Positions 7,991 through 17,740 are shown, numbered from the stretch's first letter. The stretch is DNA of 64,000 nt from Diaphorobacter sp. HDW4A (GCF_011305995.1 NZ_CP049910.1:1426001-1490000); one strand, 5' to 3'. Notes: generated from the letters alone by a model not told the origin. Made by a program: numbers and translations.

Positions 7991-8941
7991 ATGGGCCGGG
8001 TGGATGCACGAATTCTCGACGAGGCCGCACAGTGGCTGGCCCGCTGCCATGCCTCGGATTTCAGTACGGCCGAACGGGACTCGCTCGCGCGCTGGCGAGA
8101 GCAGAGCCCGGTGCACGAGGATGTCTGGCAGCGCGCACAGCAACTCAAGTTTCAGCTCGAAGCGGTGCCATCGTCGGTGGGAATGGCGGTGCTCAACCGT
8201 TCGCGCTCCAGCGCGGGCCGCCGAAGCCTGCTGCGAGGCACGACGCTGGTGTTGACGCCGCTGCTGGGATGGCTGGCCTATCGCCAACTCCCCTGGCAGA
8301 TATGGGGCGCGGAGTACCGCACGGCCCATGGCGAATTGCGCAGCGTGACGCTCGCGGACGGCAGTCGTCTGGTCTTGAACACGGCGTCGGCCGTCAACGT
8401 TCGCATGGATGATTCCGCGCGTCTTGTGCATCAGCATGCGGGGGAAATTTTGGTGGAGACATCGCACCGAGGGGCGCACACGGATCTGCCGTTCATCGTG
8501 CGCACGGGCCATGGCGAGCTGCAGGCGCTGGGCACGAAATTCATCGTGCGCACGCAGGAGCAGAGTACGGCGCTGTCGGTGCTTGAGGGCGCGGTGCGCA
8601 TCACGCCCGCCAACACCGGGCGCGGGCTCGTCGTTCGGGCTGGTGAGCGGGTGTCGTTCAATGCACAGAACATCGGCGAGGTTGCGCCGCTGGCGCCTCA
8701 TGCGGACGCGTGGACAGAGGGCGTGCTCTATGCCGAGAACATGCGTCTCAAGGATTTTCTTGCAGAGGTGGCTCGCTACCGCGATGGCGTGCTGCATTGT
8801 GCGCCGGATGTGGCCGAGCTGCGTATCTCGGGCGTGTTCCAGCTGCGGGACACGGACCGCGTTCTGGTATTGATGGCGCAGACCCTGCCGGTGCGCGTCG
8901 AGCAGCGAACACGCTTCTGGGCTACGGTGGTGCGCTCCTGA
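7991..8941 (+). CDS. FecR-type anti-sigma regulator
   Basis: The protein is 316 residues from the ATG at 7991, six bases after the sigma gene; an in-frame upstream extension would overlap that gene and is rejected. It has an N-terminal cytoplasmic DUF4880-like domain (EAAQWLARCHASDFS), one probable transmembrane segment near residues 75-95, and a periplasmic FecR domain with YRTAHGELRSVTLADGSRL. The C-terminus (LKDFLAEVARYRDGVLHCAP and onward) resembles the DUF4974/STN-like domain. FecR proteins sense the loaded receptor in the periplasm and control FecI. The window context supports exactly this role. Confidence 0.93.
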   Translation: MGRVDARILDEAAQWLARCHASDFSTAERDSLARWREQSPVHEDVWQRAQQLKFQLEAVPSSVGMAVLNRSRSSAGRRSLLRGTTLVLTPLLGWLAYRQLPWQIWGAEYRTAHGELRSVTLADGSRLVLNTASAVNVRMDDSARLVHQHAGEILVETSHRGAHTDLPFIVRTGHGELQALGTKFIVRTQEQSTALSVLEGAVRITPANTGRGLVVRAGERVSFNAQNIGEVAPLAPHADAWTEGVLYAENMRLKDFLAEVARYRDGVLHCAPDVAELRISGVFQLRDTDRVLVLMAQTLPVRVEQRTRFWATVVRS

Positions 8942-9057
8942 GATGGGCTTTGCGCACGTCGATTCTGAATTTTTTTCGTCGTGAGTGTCCGATTTTCTTT
9001 TCTCGCCTGTCCTATGCATTGAAGCAACCCAAAAGACAGATTCGAGGATCGATCAAC

Positions 9058-11529
9058 ATGCAAGACACAAGCAAGCGACTGCACCCGGTCGCGATGGCGG
9101 CACATGCGGCGGTGGTCGCCATTATGGGCGCGGCGGCGTTGGGCGCAGGCATTCCTGCAGTGCAGGCGCAGGAGAGCGTGAGCAGCGCGGCGCGTAAGTT
9201 CTATCAGATACCTGCTGGCCCGCTGGGCGCTGCGTTGATGGGCTTTGCCGTGCAGGCCGGTGTGAATCTCAGCGTGGATCTGGACAAGCTGGCGGGCATG
9301 AAGGCGCCGGGCTTGTCAGGCACCTACACGGTGGATGAAGGCTTTGCGAAGCTGCTCGCGGATTCGGGGCTGCGAGCACGTGTGGTGAGTACCGGAAACT
9401 ACGCCCTCGCCTCCGCTCCGAAGAATCCGCCAGACGTCGTCCCCGCACCTGCCAAGGCGAGCACGCCGCATGCTGTGACCCCTGCGGCGCAGGACGCGAA
9501 GGAGCTTGCCACCGTGACGGTGAGCGTGACGCGCCTGGAGCAGTCGACGGAGGATGCGCCGCAGAACATCCGGGTCATCAGTCGCGACGAGATCGACAAG
9601 CAGCTCGCGGTGACATCGAGCACGACGCAGATTTTGAGCAATCTGATTCCGTCGATGACTCCGGCCATGCAGAAGATGACCAACTACGGCCAGACCATGC
9701 GCGGTCTGCAGCCACTGGTGATGGTCGACGGCATTCCGCAATCCAGTCCCATGTACACCAGCATCGGGCGCGACATGACGACCATCGATCCGTCGATGAT
9801 CGAGCGCATCGAGGTGATTCAAGGAGCCAACAGCGCCAACGGTATCGGCGGCATGGGCGGGGCGATTAACATCATCACCAAGCAGGCCAAGGGTGGCAAG
9901 CCGCGCCAGCATGTCTCGGCGGAAGCGACGACGCCGACCTCGCAGCTCAAGGGCGAGACCATGTCGTACAAGACCACCTACGGCATCACCGGAAGCAAGG
10001 GCGATTTCGACTACCTGCTCAATCTGAGCTACCAAAATCAAGGTGCATATCTTGACGGTTGGGGCAACCGTGTCGGGACCTATGATGATCAGGGCGACCT
10101 GATGGACTCGCGCTCTTATGACGTGATGGCGAAGCTTGGTTATGCGATCGATGACAACCAGCATATCGGTCTGACCATCAACCGCTTCCGCATCAAGAAC
10201 GACAACCATTATTCGCTGGTCTCGGGCGACCGCGACAAAGGCGTTCCTACCAGTGCGCAACGCGTGGCTCCGCCGGGCTCGGCTCCGTACAACGACTCGT
10301 GGACCGTGGGCGCGAACTATGTGAATGATGATCTGAACGGCATGAAGCTCAATGCATCTGCGTACTACCAGGGCGTTGATTCACTGTTCCGTGGCAACAC
10401 CAAGTTCCTCGCCAACAAGGCCTACGACCAAAGCCATGCGAAGTTCGACAAGTACGGTGCCAAGATCGCGCTGACTTCGGCCGACTTTATGGACAAGACC
10501 ATGCGCGCCGTCGTCGGACTCGACGTGATGCACGAGAACTCTAACCAGAAGCTGTTGCACAGCAATCTGTTCTGGATTCCCGACATCACCTACACCGGCA
10601 TTTCTCCGTTTGCGCAGCTGGAATATGCACCCATCGCATCGGTGAAGGTGGTGGGCGGCATCCGCTACGAGCATGCCAATGTCGATGTGGACAGCTTTAC
10701 CACGCTGCCGCGCTATGGCAGCAAATTCGTCGAGGGTGGCAAGTTCAGTTTCGGTAAGACGTTGTTCAACGCGGGTGCGTCGTGGTCGCCGGTGGAGCCT
10801 CTGAATCTGTTCGCCAATTTCTCGCAGGGTTTCAAGGTGCCCGACATGGGCAAGGCGATCCGGGGCATCTCGGTGGATGGTGCCCGGTTGTCGATGGTCT
10901 CGTATTTCAAGCCCGATGTGGCGGACAACTACGAGATGGGCTTTCGCGTCAAGGTCGACAAGCTGGCGCTGCAGGCCAGCTATTTTCAGACGCGGGTGAA
11001 GCCGGGAACGGTCATCTCCTACGTCAACGACCAATGGATCGCCAACCGCTCGCGCACACAGATCGACGGGGTGGAGCTGACCTCCAACTACCAGCTCAAC
11101 AGCAGCCACGAACTGGGGCTGGGCTATGCGCATTCGCGTGGACGCTTTGACATCAACGGCGACGGCAAGGTTGACACCAAGCTGGACGGCGCCAACATCT
11201 CGCCCGATCGCCTGAGCCTGAACTGGTCCGCCAAATGGAGCGAGCGACTGACCAGTGCATTGCAGGCGAATTGGTATTTCAAGCGCAGCTTCGACGGCAA
11301 CAACGCGGTGAACACGCTGGACGCGAGCAAGTACCGCTTCTCGGGCTACGGACTGGTCGATCTCTCCGTCGGCTACAAACTGGACCATGGACAACTGACG
11401 GTGGGCGTCGCCAATCTGTTTGACAGGAAGTACATCACCTACTACTCGCAAAGCGCGATCGTGGGCAATGACTACTTCTTTGCAGGGCAGGGCAGAACGC
11501 TCACGGTGGGCTACCGACACGATTTCTGA
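9058..11529 (+). CDS. TonB-dependent siderophore receptor with N-terminal signalling domain
   Basis: This 823-residue outer-membrane receptor has its ATG at 9058 after a GAGGATC site; the open frame extends upstream through the fecR-like gene but is not coding there. A signal peptide ends near AVQAQ. It is followed by an STN signalling domain (YQIPAGPLGAALMGFAVQAG, then VDEGFAKLLADSGL), a plug domain (ELATVTVSVTRLEQSTEDAP, and later IERIEVIQGANSANGIGGMG), and a 22-strand-type barrel ending in HDF. The STN domain is what contacts FecR. The plug pattern recalls hydroxamate/carboxylate siderophore receptors of the IutA/FhuE kind, but the ligand cannot be assigned. No siderophore biosynthesis genes are nearby, so it may take up a xenosiderophore. 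Confidence 0.95.
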   Translation: MQDTSKRLHPVAMAAHAAVVAIMGAAALGAGIPAVQAQESVSSAARKFYQIPAGPLGAALMGFAVQAGVNLSVDLDKLAGMKAPGLSGTYTVDEGFAKLLADSGLRARVVSTGNYALASAPKNPPDVVPAPAKASTPHAVTPAAQDAKELATVTVSVTRLEQSTEDAPQNIRVISRDEIDKQLAVTSSTTQILSNLIPSMTPAMQKMTNYGQTMRGLQPLVMVDGIPQSSPMYTSIGRDMTTIDPSMIERIEVIQGANSANGIGGMGGAINIITKQAKGGKPRQHVSAEATTPTSQLKGETMSYKTTYGITGSKGDFDYLLNLSYQNQGAYLDGWGNRVGTYDDQGDLMDSRSYDVMAKLGYAIDDNQHIGLTINRFRIKNDNHYSLVSGDRDKGVPTSAQRVAPPGSAPYNDSWTVGANYVNDDLNGMKLNASAYYQGVDSLFRGNTKFLANKAYDQSHAKFDKYGAKIALTSADFMDKTMRAVVGLDVMHENSNQKLLHSNLFWIPDITYTGISPFAQLEYAPIASVKVVGGIRYEHANVDVDSFTTLPRYGSKFVEGGKFSFGKTLFNAGASWSPVEPLNLFANFSQGFKVPDMGKAIRGISVDGARLSMVSYFKPDVADNYEMGFRVKVDKLALQASYFQTRVKPGTVISYVNDQWIANRSRTQIDGVELTSNYQLNSSHELGLGYAHSRGRFDINGDGKVDTKLDGANISPDRLSLNWSAKWSERLTSALQANWYFKRSFDGNNAVNTLDASKYRFSGYGLVDLSVGYKLDHGQLTVGVANLFDRKYITYYSQSAIVGNDYFFAGQGRTLTVGYRHDF

Positions 11530-11549
11530 GTGCGGCGAACGCCTTCGAG

Positions 11550-13958
11550 ATGACATTCAGGAGAGTCTGCTTTCAATTGCACTGGCTGGTCGGTCTGGTC
11601 GCTGGTGCCTTTTTGGTCGTGATGGGCCTGTCGGGCGCGGCGATCAGCTTTCAGCGCGAGATCATCGACTTGTTGAACCCGGGTGCGGTGTCTGCTGCGC
11701 CTGGTGCAGGGCGCGGTGCAGCGACAGGTGCAGCGATCGTGCTCGCGCCCGACGAATTGCTCGCGGTGCTGCAGTCCGCCGGAGAGACACGGCACGTGGA
11801 ACGGATCGAGCTGCAGGCAATGCCCGGCGGCAATCCGCGCATCACCTTCGCGGCTGCACCGGGCCATGCGCATCGCGAGTCGGTCTGGCTCGACGCGCGC
11901 ACCGGCGCGATCCAGTCGCAGATCCGGGGCGCAGGTTTCTTCGAGTTCATGGAGCGGATGCACATCTGGCTGCTGCTACCCACAAAGATCGGCCAACCGG
12001 TCACCGGCGCGTTGGCGGCCTGCCTGCTGCTGCTGTGCGTGTCGGGTCTTTACCTGCGTTGGCCGCGTCGGCCATGGTCGATCAATGCGTGGCTGCATCT
12101 GAACACGCGACACAAGGGGCGTTCGTTCTTGTGGGCGCTGCATTCGGTGATCGGCACCTGGGCATTGCTGGTCTATCTGATGCTCTCCGCCACGGGCATG
12201 TATTGGGGCTTCACCTCGCTGCGCGCAGTGGTCGATGGCTGGGCGGGCGTTGCCCCGCGCGCCACCAAGGCGGCGGCACAGGTGTCTGCAGCCAGCGCAC
12301 CATCGCCCAAGTCCGCATTGGCGCAGGCATGGAAGGGCTTTAAGCAGGAGGCGGGGGCGTGGCAGTTCGTGCAGATCAGGCCGCCGCGAGACGGCGCGAA
12401 ACCTCATCAGTTCAACTGGCTGGGGCCGGATGCTGCGCACGAAATGGCACGCAACCGCATGCAGGTCGCGGCCGACGGTCGCGTGGTGCAGGACGAGCGC
12501 TTTGCAGCGTTGCCTACCGGGCGAAGGGCCGTGGCCGCCATTTACCCGTTGCACATGGGTAGCTACTTTGGCTTGCCGGGGCGCATCATCGTGATGCTGG
12601 CGTCGCTTGCGGTTCCTTTGTTCGCGGTGACGGGCTGGATGCTGTATCTGGACCGGCGCCGCAGATCGCGCGAGAGCGGCGATGTGGCTTTGGAGGTCGT
12701 TGGAGGCGCACCCTCCATCGCCGTGGTCCACGCGAGTCAGTCAGGGCATGCGCGCAGCCTGGCGCTGCGTACGGTCCGGCTGCTCGTGGCTGCAGGGCAT
12801 GCAGTGGAGCTGGTCTCTGCTGTCAAGGTCGACGCTACGCTCCTCGCGCGCCATCGCCACACGCTCTGGATCGTCAGCACCTTTGGTGAGGGAGAGCCGC
12901 CGGATGAGGCACGGGGCCTGTTGCGCGTCTTGCGTGGAGTGCACGACATGCACGACACCAGTACCGAGTTTGCGGTGTTGGCACTGGGTGATCGCGAGTA
13001 CGCGCACTTCTGCCGATTTGGACTACAACTGCATGATGCGCTGCAGCGCGCGGGCTCCACGCCGATGAGGGCGGCGCTCACCATGGATGGGGACAGTGCG
13101 GACGATTGGCGGCGCTGGTGCAATGCGCTCGCCGTGCATTGGTCGCTGAATACCGATACCTTGCTGGACGCGACAGGGCCCGAGGCACTGACCGCATACA
13201 GGCTGCGTAGACGCGAGCACTGCAATCCGGGAAGTATGGGACGGCCCATCTTCAGATTGGAGCTGCGAGCGGAGGCAGAGGCGGCGGAGGCCAAGAGCTG
13301 GCAGGCGGGCGCTTTGGTCGATGTCTGTGTGGATGGTCGTGTGAGCAGTGAATCGGTGGCGCTGCGCCGTTACTCCGTGGCGTCGCTGCCCGAGGAGGGG
13401 TGTATTCAACTTTGGGTGCGTCAGGTGGCACGTGACGGCAGCTTGGGATTGGCCTCGGGTTGGCTGACGCAGCAGCTAGCCATCGGGGGGACGGTACGCT
13501 TGCGGCTGGTGGCAAATCCCGGGTTTGCGGTGTCGCTGCAAGTGGATCAGGCAGCGATCTTCATCGGCAATGGTTCAGGGTACGCGGGGCTGCGCTCGCA
13601 CTTAAAGGCTCGCATTCAGTCCGGGGTGCACGACAACTGGTTCATCTTCGGTGAGCGCCAGCGGCAGGCCGATGGTTGGGCCGAGGACGAGGTATTGCAA
13701 TGGATGGCGGAGGGCGGGCTGAAGCGCGCGGATTTCGCCTATTCGCGCGACGCGCTCGAGCCGCGCTATGTTCAGCATGTCGTGCGTGAATCGAAAGACA
13801 CCGTGCGTGAGTGGATCGAGCGTGGGGCGATGGTCTATGTCTGCGGCAGTCTGGCGGGCATGGCGGCTGCGGTGGAGCGGGCGCTGCAGGAGTCGCTCGG
13901 AGCGGATGGGTTCGAGCGCTTTGCTGCTTCGGGTAGATATCGGCGCGACGTGTACTGA
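11550..13958 (+). CDS. PepSY-TM / flavodoxin / FAD-NAD(P)H reductase fusion, probable ferric-siderophore reductase
   Basis: The 802-residue protein starts 20 bases after the receptor. Residues 1-380 are a PepSY_TM module with about four membrane segments (for example LHWLVGLVAGAFLVVMGLSG at the start, and VTGWMLYLDRRRR near 365). Residues about 388-530 are a flavodoxin-like FMN domain (SIAVVHASQSGHARSLAL, then IVSTFGEGEPPDEARG). The remainder is a ferredoxin-reductase-type FAD/NAD(P)H module with IFIGNGSGYAGLRSHLKARI near residue 667 and YVCGSLAGMAAAVERAL near 770. This architecture would carry electrons from cytoplasmic NAD(P)H through flavins across the inner membrane. Next to a TonB receptor, the likely job is reduction and release of iron from imported siderophore. 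Related fusions are annotated as sulfite-reductase-like flavoproteins; sulfite reduction is not supported here. Confidence 0.88.
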   Translation: MTFRRVCFQLHWLVGLVAGAFLVVMGLSGAAISFQREIIDLLNPGAVSAAPGAGRGAATGAAIVLAPDELLAVLQSAGETRHVERIELQAMPGGNPRITFAAAPGHAHRESVWLDARTGAIQSQIRGAGFFEFMERMHIWLLLPTKIGQPVTGALAACLLLLCVSGLYLRWPRRPWSINAWLHLNTRHKGRSFLWALHSVIGTWALLVYLMLSATGMYWGFTSLRAVVDGWAGVAPRATKAAAQVSAASAPSPKSALAQAWKGFKQEAGAWQFVQIRPPRDGAKPHQFNWLGPDAAHEMARNRMQVAADGRVVQDERFAALPTGRRAVAAIYPLHMGSYFGLPGRIIVMLASLAVPLFAVTGWMLYLDRRRRSRESGDVALEVVGGAPSIAVVHASQSGHARSLALRTVRLLVAAGHAVELVSAVKVDATLLARHRHTLWIVSTFGEGEPPDEARGLLRVLRGVHDMHDTSTEFAVLALGDREYAHFCRFGLQLHDALQRAGSTPMRAALTMDGDSADDWRRWCNALAVHWSLNTDTLLDATGPEALTAYRLRRREHCNPGSMGRPIFRLELRAEAEAAEAKSWQAGALVDVCVDGRVSSESVALRRYSVASLPEEGCIQLWVRQVARDGSLGLASGWLTQQLAIGGTVRLRLVANPGFAVSLQVDQAAIFIGNGSGYAGLRSHLKARIQSGVHDNWFIFGERQRQADGWAEDEVLQWMAEGGLKRADFAYSRDALEPRYVQHVVRESKDTVREWIERGAMVYVCGSLAGMAAAVERALQESLGADGFERFAASGRYRRDVY

Positions 13959-13979
13959 CGTACTGGCGGTTCCCCCACA

Positions 13980-14011
13980 AACGACAACGGACGCGAATGG
14001 CGTCCGTCGTT
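13980..14011. terminator. Hairpin between convergent reductase and nrdR genes
   Basis: ACGACaaCGGACGC pairs with GCGTCCGTCGT around a short loop, with a two-base bulge. It sits midway between the convergent stops at 13958 and 14037, where a shared bidirectional terminator is expected. No long T-run follows on either strand, so Rho-independent function is uncertain. Confidence 0.45.
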
Positions 14012-14036
14012 CAATGCAGCAGAAAGAACTGTGCGT

Positions 14037-14492
14037 CTATTTCTGCGGCCGCACCTCATCCACCAGTGCCCGGAAGTCATCGATGTCTTCAAAGCTGCGG
14101 TAGACGCTCGCAAAGCGGATGTAGGCCACCTTGTCGAGCTTCTTGAGCTCGCGCATCACCAGTTCACCCAGACGGGCGGAGAGCACTTCGCGCTGTCCGA
14201 GATTGAGCAGCTTTTCCTCGATGCGCTCGATGGCGGAATCGATCTGCTCCACGCTCACGGGCCGCTTGCGCAGTGCGAGCTTGAAGGAGCCGTGCAGCTT
14301 CTGGTGATCGAACTCTACACGCCGACCGTCCTTCTTGACGATGGCGGGGAAGTTGACCTCGGGGCGCTCGTAGGTGGTGAAGCGCTTGTCACACGCCGCG
14401 CAGCGGCGGCGGCGGCGAATGAAATCCCCGTCCTCGGACACACGGGTTTCCGAAACCTGGGTTTCCGGGTGGCCGCAGAAGGGGCATTTCAT
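14037..14492 (-). CDS. nrdR: Transcriptional repressor NrdR
   Basis: This 151-residue protein starts with the zinc ribbon [17 protein letters not shown], followed by a second [12 protein letters not shown] pair (four metal-binding Cys in all). Residues about 49-139 form the ATP-cone domain, beginning [18 protein letters not shown]. NrdR senses dATP/ATP and represses ribonucleotide reductase genes through NrdR boxes; no nrd gene is in this window. It lies 24 bases downstream of glyA on the same strand, a common arrangement in betaproteobacteria, so the two are probably co-transcribed. Confidence 0.97.
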   Translation of the reverse strand: MKCPFCGHPETQVSETRVSEDGDFIRRRRRCAACDKRFTTYERPEVNFPAIVKKDGRRVEFDHQKLHGSFKLALRKRPVSVEQIDSAIERIEEKLLNLGQREVLSARLGELVMRELKKLDKVAYIRFASVYRSFEDIDDFRALVDEVRPQK

Positions 14493-14516
14493 ATCAGTGA
14501 CGTGGTTGGTAGCGAA

Positions 14517-15761
14517 TCAACGGTAGACCGGGAAACGCGATGTCAGCGCGTGGACCTTTTCACGCACAGCGGCGATGTTCGCCTCGTCGCGTGGGTTGTC
14601 CAGCACGTCGGCGATCAGGTTGGCCGTGATGCGGGCTTCTTCTTCCTTGAAGCCGCGAGTGGTCATCGCTGGCGAGCCGATGCGGATGCCGCTGGTGACC
14701 ATCGGCTTTTCTGGATCGTTCGGGATCGAGTTCTTGTTGATGGTCATGTGGGCGGCGCCCAGCACGGCTTCGGCTTCCTTGCCGGTGATGCCCTTGGCGC
14801 GCAGGTCGACCAGCATCAGGTGGCTTTGTGTGCCGCCACTGATGATGCGCAGACCGCGTGCGGTCAACACTTCGGCGATGACCTTGGCGTTGAGCTTGAC
14901 CTGCTTCGCGTAGTCCTTGAACTCGGGCGACAGGGCTTCCTTGAACGCGACAGCCTTGGCTGCGATCACGTGCATCAGCGGGCCGCCTTGCAGGCCGGGG
15001 AACACGGCGCTGTTGATGGCCTTCTCATGCTCGGCCTTCATCAGGATCACGCCACCACGGGGGCCGCGCAGGCTCTTGTGGGTGGTGGTAGTCACGACGT
15101 CGGCGTGTGGCACCGGGTTGGGGTACTGGCCGCCGGCGATCAGGCCGGCGTAGTGCGCCATGTCCACCATGAAGATCGCGCCGATTTCCTTGGCGACCTT
15201 GGCGAAACGTTCGAAGTCGATTTCGAGCGAATAGGCGCTGGCGCCGGCCACGATCAACTTGGGCTTGTGCTCGCGGGCGAGCGCTTCCATCTTGTCGTAG
15301 TCGATTTCTTCCTTGGCGTTCAGGCCGTAGGAAACCACGTTGAACCACTTGCCGGACATGTTCAGCGGCATGCCGTGCGTCAGGTGACCACCTTCTGCCA
15401 GACTCATGCCCATGATGGTGTCGCCGGGCTTCAGGAAGGCGAGGAACACAGCTTCATTGGCCGACGCGCCGCAATGCGGCTGCACGTTGGCAGCGTCAGC
15501 ACCGAACAGTTCTTTCACGCGGTCGATGGCCAGCTTCTCGGCGATATCCACGAACTCGCAACCACCGTAGTAGCGCTTGCCTGGATAGCCTTCGGCGTAC
15601 TTGTTGGTCAGTTGCGTGCCCTGCGCCCACATGGCTGCGGGGGAGGCGTAGTTTTCGCTGGCGATCAGCTCAATGTGCTGTTCCTGGCGCTGATTTTCCG
15701 CCTGGATGGCGGCAAAGAGTTCGGGATCGGTCTGTTCGACAAGAATATTGCGTTGATACAT
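14517..15761 (-). CDS. glyA: Serine hydroxymethyltransferase
   Basis: The 414-residue protein starts [19 protein letters not shown], with AGGA about six bases upstream of the ATG at 15761; a longer frame to 15845 is rejected. The PLP-binding lysine lies in [14 protein letters not shown] (around residue 228), and [20 protein letters not shown] and YYGGCEFVD are the expected substrate-binding segments. The enzyme interconverts serine and glycine with tetrahydrofolate and is the main source of one-carbon units. It is followed by nrdR. About 260 untranslated bases separate it from the lytic transglycosylase stop upstream, which leaves room for its own promoter and a structured leader. Confidence 0.98.
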   Translation of the reverse strand: MYQRNILVEQTDPELFAAIQAENQRQEQHIELIASENYASPAAMWAQGTQLTNKYAEGYPGKRYYGGCEFVDIAEKLAIDRVKELFGADAANVQPHCGASANEAVFLAFLKPGDTIMGMSLAEGGHLTHGMPLNMSGKWFNVVSYGLNAKEEIDYDKMEALAREHKPKLIVAGASAYSLEIDFERFAKVAKEIGAIFMVDMAHYAGLIAGGQYPNPVPHADVVTTTTHKSLRGPRGGVILMKAEHEKAINSAVFPGLQGGPLMHVIAAKAVAFKEALSPEFKDYAKQVKLNAKVIAEVLTARGLRIISGGTQSHLMLVDLRAKGITGKEAEAVLGAAHMTINKNSIPNDPEKPMVTSGIRIGSPAMTTRGFKEEEARITANLIADVLDNPRDEANIAAVREKVHALTSRFPVYR

Positions 15762-15895
15762 GGCAGTCCTATGCGGTGGAAGTCCCTTGCGCGTCGAATG
15801 ACGACAAGAGCTGCCCAGGCGAACGGCTGAACGCAGCAGGCTCACAGAATGATCTACGAACCCAAGGCCTGTGCGGTACGCTTCCCAGTGGTTTG

Positions 15896-15915
15896 CAGGA
15901 GGGAATCACCTCCTG
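15896..15915 (-). promoter_or_regulatory. Hairpin with Shine-Dalgarno-like core in the glyA leader
   Basis: On the minus strand CAGGAGG pairs perfectly with CCTCCTG around a six-base loop, and the left arm plus loop reads AGGAGGTGAT, an exact match to the 16S anti-SD complement. It lies about 135 bases upstream of the glyA ATG. It could be a regulatory hairpin, or the ribosome-binding site of a short leader reading frame that begins GTG or further downstream. I do not recognise a known riboswitch here. Confidence 0.3.
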
Positions 15916-16024
15916 GCATGTTCCACGTCAGCGGCAAGGCTATTCGATAGAAGAAGCAGCCCCGCGCCTATCGCCAGTCGCGTACTCGGCTAGTGTAACT
16001 GACTGGGGAGTGTCGGGCTTGATC

Positions 16025-16936
16025 TCAGTGGCTGAGCAAGGCCACTTTTTCCGAGCTCTGCGCAGGTGCTTCGGATTCGACGGTGGTCGGTGCATTGGCT
16101 GGGGCTGGCGCAGGCAGATCCGATGCGGCAGGTGCAGTAGCCTTGGTGGATAGCATGGGCGCTGCGGCGGGCTTGGGTGCTGTCGGCATGGGGGCTGGGG
16201 TCATGGCCGTGGTGGACACGTTCTGGCCATTGGCGACCTGGCGCAGGCGGAAATGCTCCGACAGCACCTTGGTGGCGTAGCCGCCATCGTCGGGCAGGTT
16301 GGCTGCGCCGACGTAGTAGCGCAGACCGCCTTCCAGCGAACCGGCGCGTGCGATGCATTCCTGCAATACCTTGACGCCAACACGCATATTCGTGACTGGG
16401 TCGAAGGCTGCGTGATTGCCGCCGAAATCATCGTACTTGTCGTTGTGCACGCGAGTCATTACCTGCATGAGACCCTGAGCACCGACGGAGCTTTGCGCAA
16501 ACGGGTTGAAGCTCGACTCGATGGCCATGATGGCCAGAATGAGCGTCGGGTCGAGCTTGGTACGCGAGCCAATGGAGTAGGCTTCGGAAACCAGAGCTGC
16601 AATCGGCTCGGGCGCGACGCGGTACTTCTTGCTCAGCCAGAAGGCCACCTTGGCCTGCTCGCGTGGGAGATCCTTGGGATTGGCTGCCGTGGCGCGGTCC
16701 ACCGCGCCAGGTTCGATGGGTGAACCGATGGAAGCCACATGACGCTCGAACAGCCAGGTGCGCAGGTGCTCTTCACCCTTGTCGCGTAGATCTGGACGCG
16801 CAGCCATGGTGATGCACACACATGCCACACCCAAGCCCAACAGCGCAAAGCTGCTGTGAGTGAGTTCCATGAATCCGTCGGCGACGTCTGAAGTGAATGT
16901 GCGAATGCCCGCAAGCATCTTTCCTGAAGCTGTCAC
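16025..16936 (-). CDS. Lytic transglycosylase (SLT family), membrane-anchored
   Basis: The protein has one hydrophobic segment near the N-terminus (SSFALLGLGVACVCITMAA), which acts as a signal anchor. A GH23 soluble lytic transglycosylase domain follows, with catalytic Glu140 in AIMAIESSFNPFAQSSVGAQ, then GLMQVM and the AAFDP.TNMRVGVKVL segment. The last 70 residues are Ala/Pro-rich and probably disordered. It cleaves peptidoglycan between MurNAc and GlcNAc in the periplasm. The open frame begins at a TTG at 16975 without a ribosome-binding site. The GTG at 16936 has AAAGGAAAG just upstream and is preferred (303 residues). It is oriented toward glyA but separated by 263 bases, so it is likely a separate unit. 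Confidence 0.88.
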   Translation of the reverse strand: MTASGKMLAGIRTFTSDVADGFMELTHSSFALLGLGVACVCITMAARPDLRDKGEEHLRTWLFERHVASIGSPIEPGAVDRATAANPKDLPREQAKVAFWLSKKYRVAPEPIAALVSEAYSIGSRTKLDPTLILAIMAIESSFNPFAQSSVGAQGLMQVMTRVHNDKYDDFGGNHAAFDPVTNMRVGVKVLQECIARAGSLEGGLRYYVGAANLPDDGGYATKVLSEHFRLRQVANGQNVSTTAMTPAPMPTAPKPAAAPMLSTKATAPAASDLPAPAPANAPTTVESEAPAQSSEKVALLSH

Positions 16937-16975
16937 AAGCTTTCCTTTCTCGAGTTGAAGAGTTTCCTGATTCAA

Positions 16976-17740
16976 GGATGGGCGTCGTCATCACGCGCAG
17001 TCCTTACCAGGCTTCTTCGCCTGGATGGGGGTCAAGTTCCGATCTGGCTCGCACGCATCTGATCGTGGGCGAGGAAAGACGAACTGACTGAAGCCGACAT
17101 CGGCAGCAGGTTGCGGGCTGGGGTTAACCCGCTTTTCTAGTGAATGGCGGATTCTAGAAGCTCTCTAAATTCTAGGTCAATACTAAAAAATAAGTTCTTT
17201 AGAATTTAATTGTCTAACAAAGGCTGTGTATTTCAACAGTTTTTAGCGTTTGCGCGGCTTGTTGCTGGAAAAGTTGCGGATCGAAACGGTTCGCGAAAAT
17301 CGTTCAAAAACGAAACTTCCAATCGATAACGATTTTCAATTGAGAGAAAAATCTGGCAATCCGGAGGATGTGGGCGTAGATTCGAACTGCCTGCTTTATG
17401 CAGTGCATCGCTGGATGGATCAGCTTTTGTTTCGGGTGTCGGCATGCAGTGCCCCCTGTATCAAACCAGTCCAAAAAGCCTCTCTGAGAGCAATCTCTTG
17501 CTCTCTGCTCTGGGGACGCAACTCTCCCTGGCAGCAAAATGATGGCAAAGACCGTTGTGTCAGCCGTCGAGCCCGGTGATCGGTATTGCTGATCCCCGGG
17601 CTTACTTGTTTCTTGGCGTCTGCCAAAGGATTTCCACTTTTGATGTGGCTGCCGCCGAAAGTCCGGTTCAAACCCATTGATCGGTGCACTTTTGCGCTTG
17701 TTTACAAAACAAGAACGTCAATTTCTGATGCAATTGCGAT
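16976..17740. other. Intergenic region with AT-rich segment and three perfect hairpins; no convincing protein gene
   Basis: This 765-base gap lies between divergent genes. Bases 17150-17230 are markedly A/T-rich compared with the surroundings. Further right are GAGAGCAA/TTGCTCTC with a four-base loop (17486-17505), AGCCCGG/CCGGGCT (17570-17602) followed by a T-rich stretch, and TTGGC/GCCAA (17613-17626). Short open frames on both strands have atypical composition, no ribosome-binding sites and no recognisable domains. The region may hold promoters for both flanking genes and possibly a small RNA ending near 17610. I cannot identify the RNA. Confidence 0.4.

Noticed and set aside
8710..9057. 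116-residue extension of the TonB-dependent receptor into the fecR-like gene
   Set aside because: It overlaps the certain anti-sigma gene in another frame. The signal peptide starts at 9058.
17250..17689. Frames of 109 and 89 residues in the lytic transglycosylase/DUF748 gap
   Set aside because: Neither shows a domain, start signal or gene-like composition, and the hairpins there are incompatible with a typical coding region.
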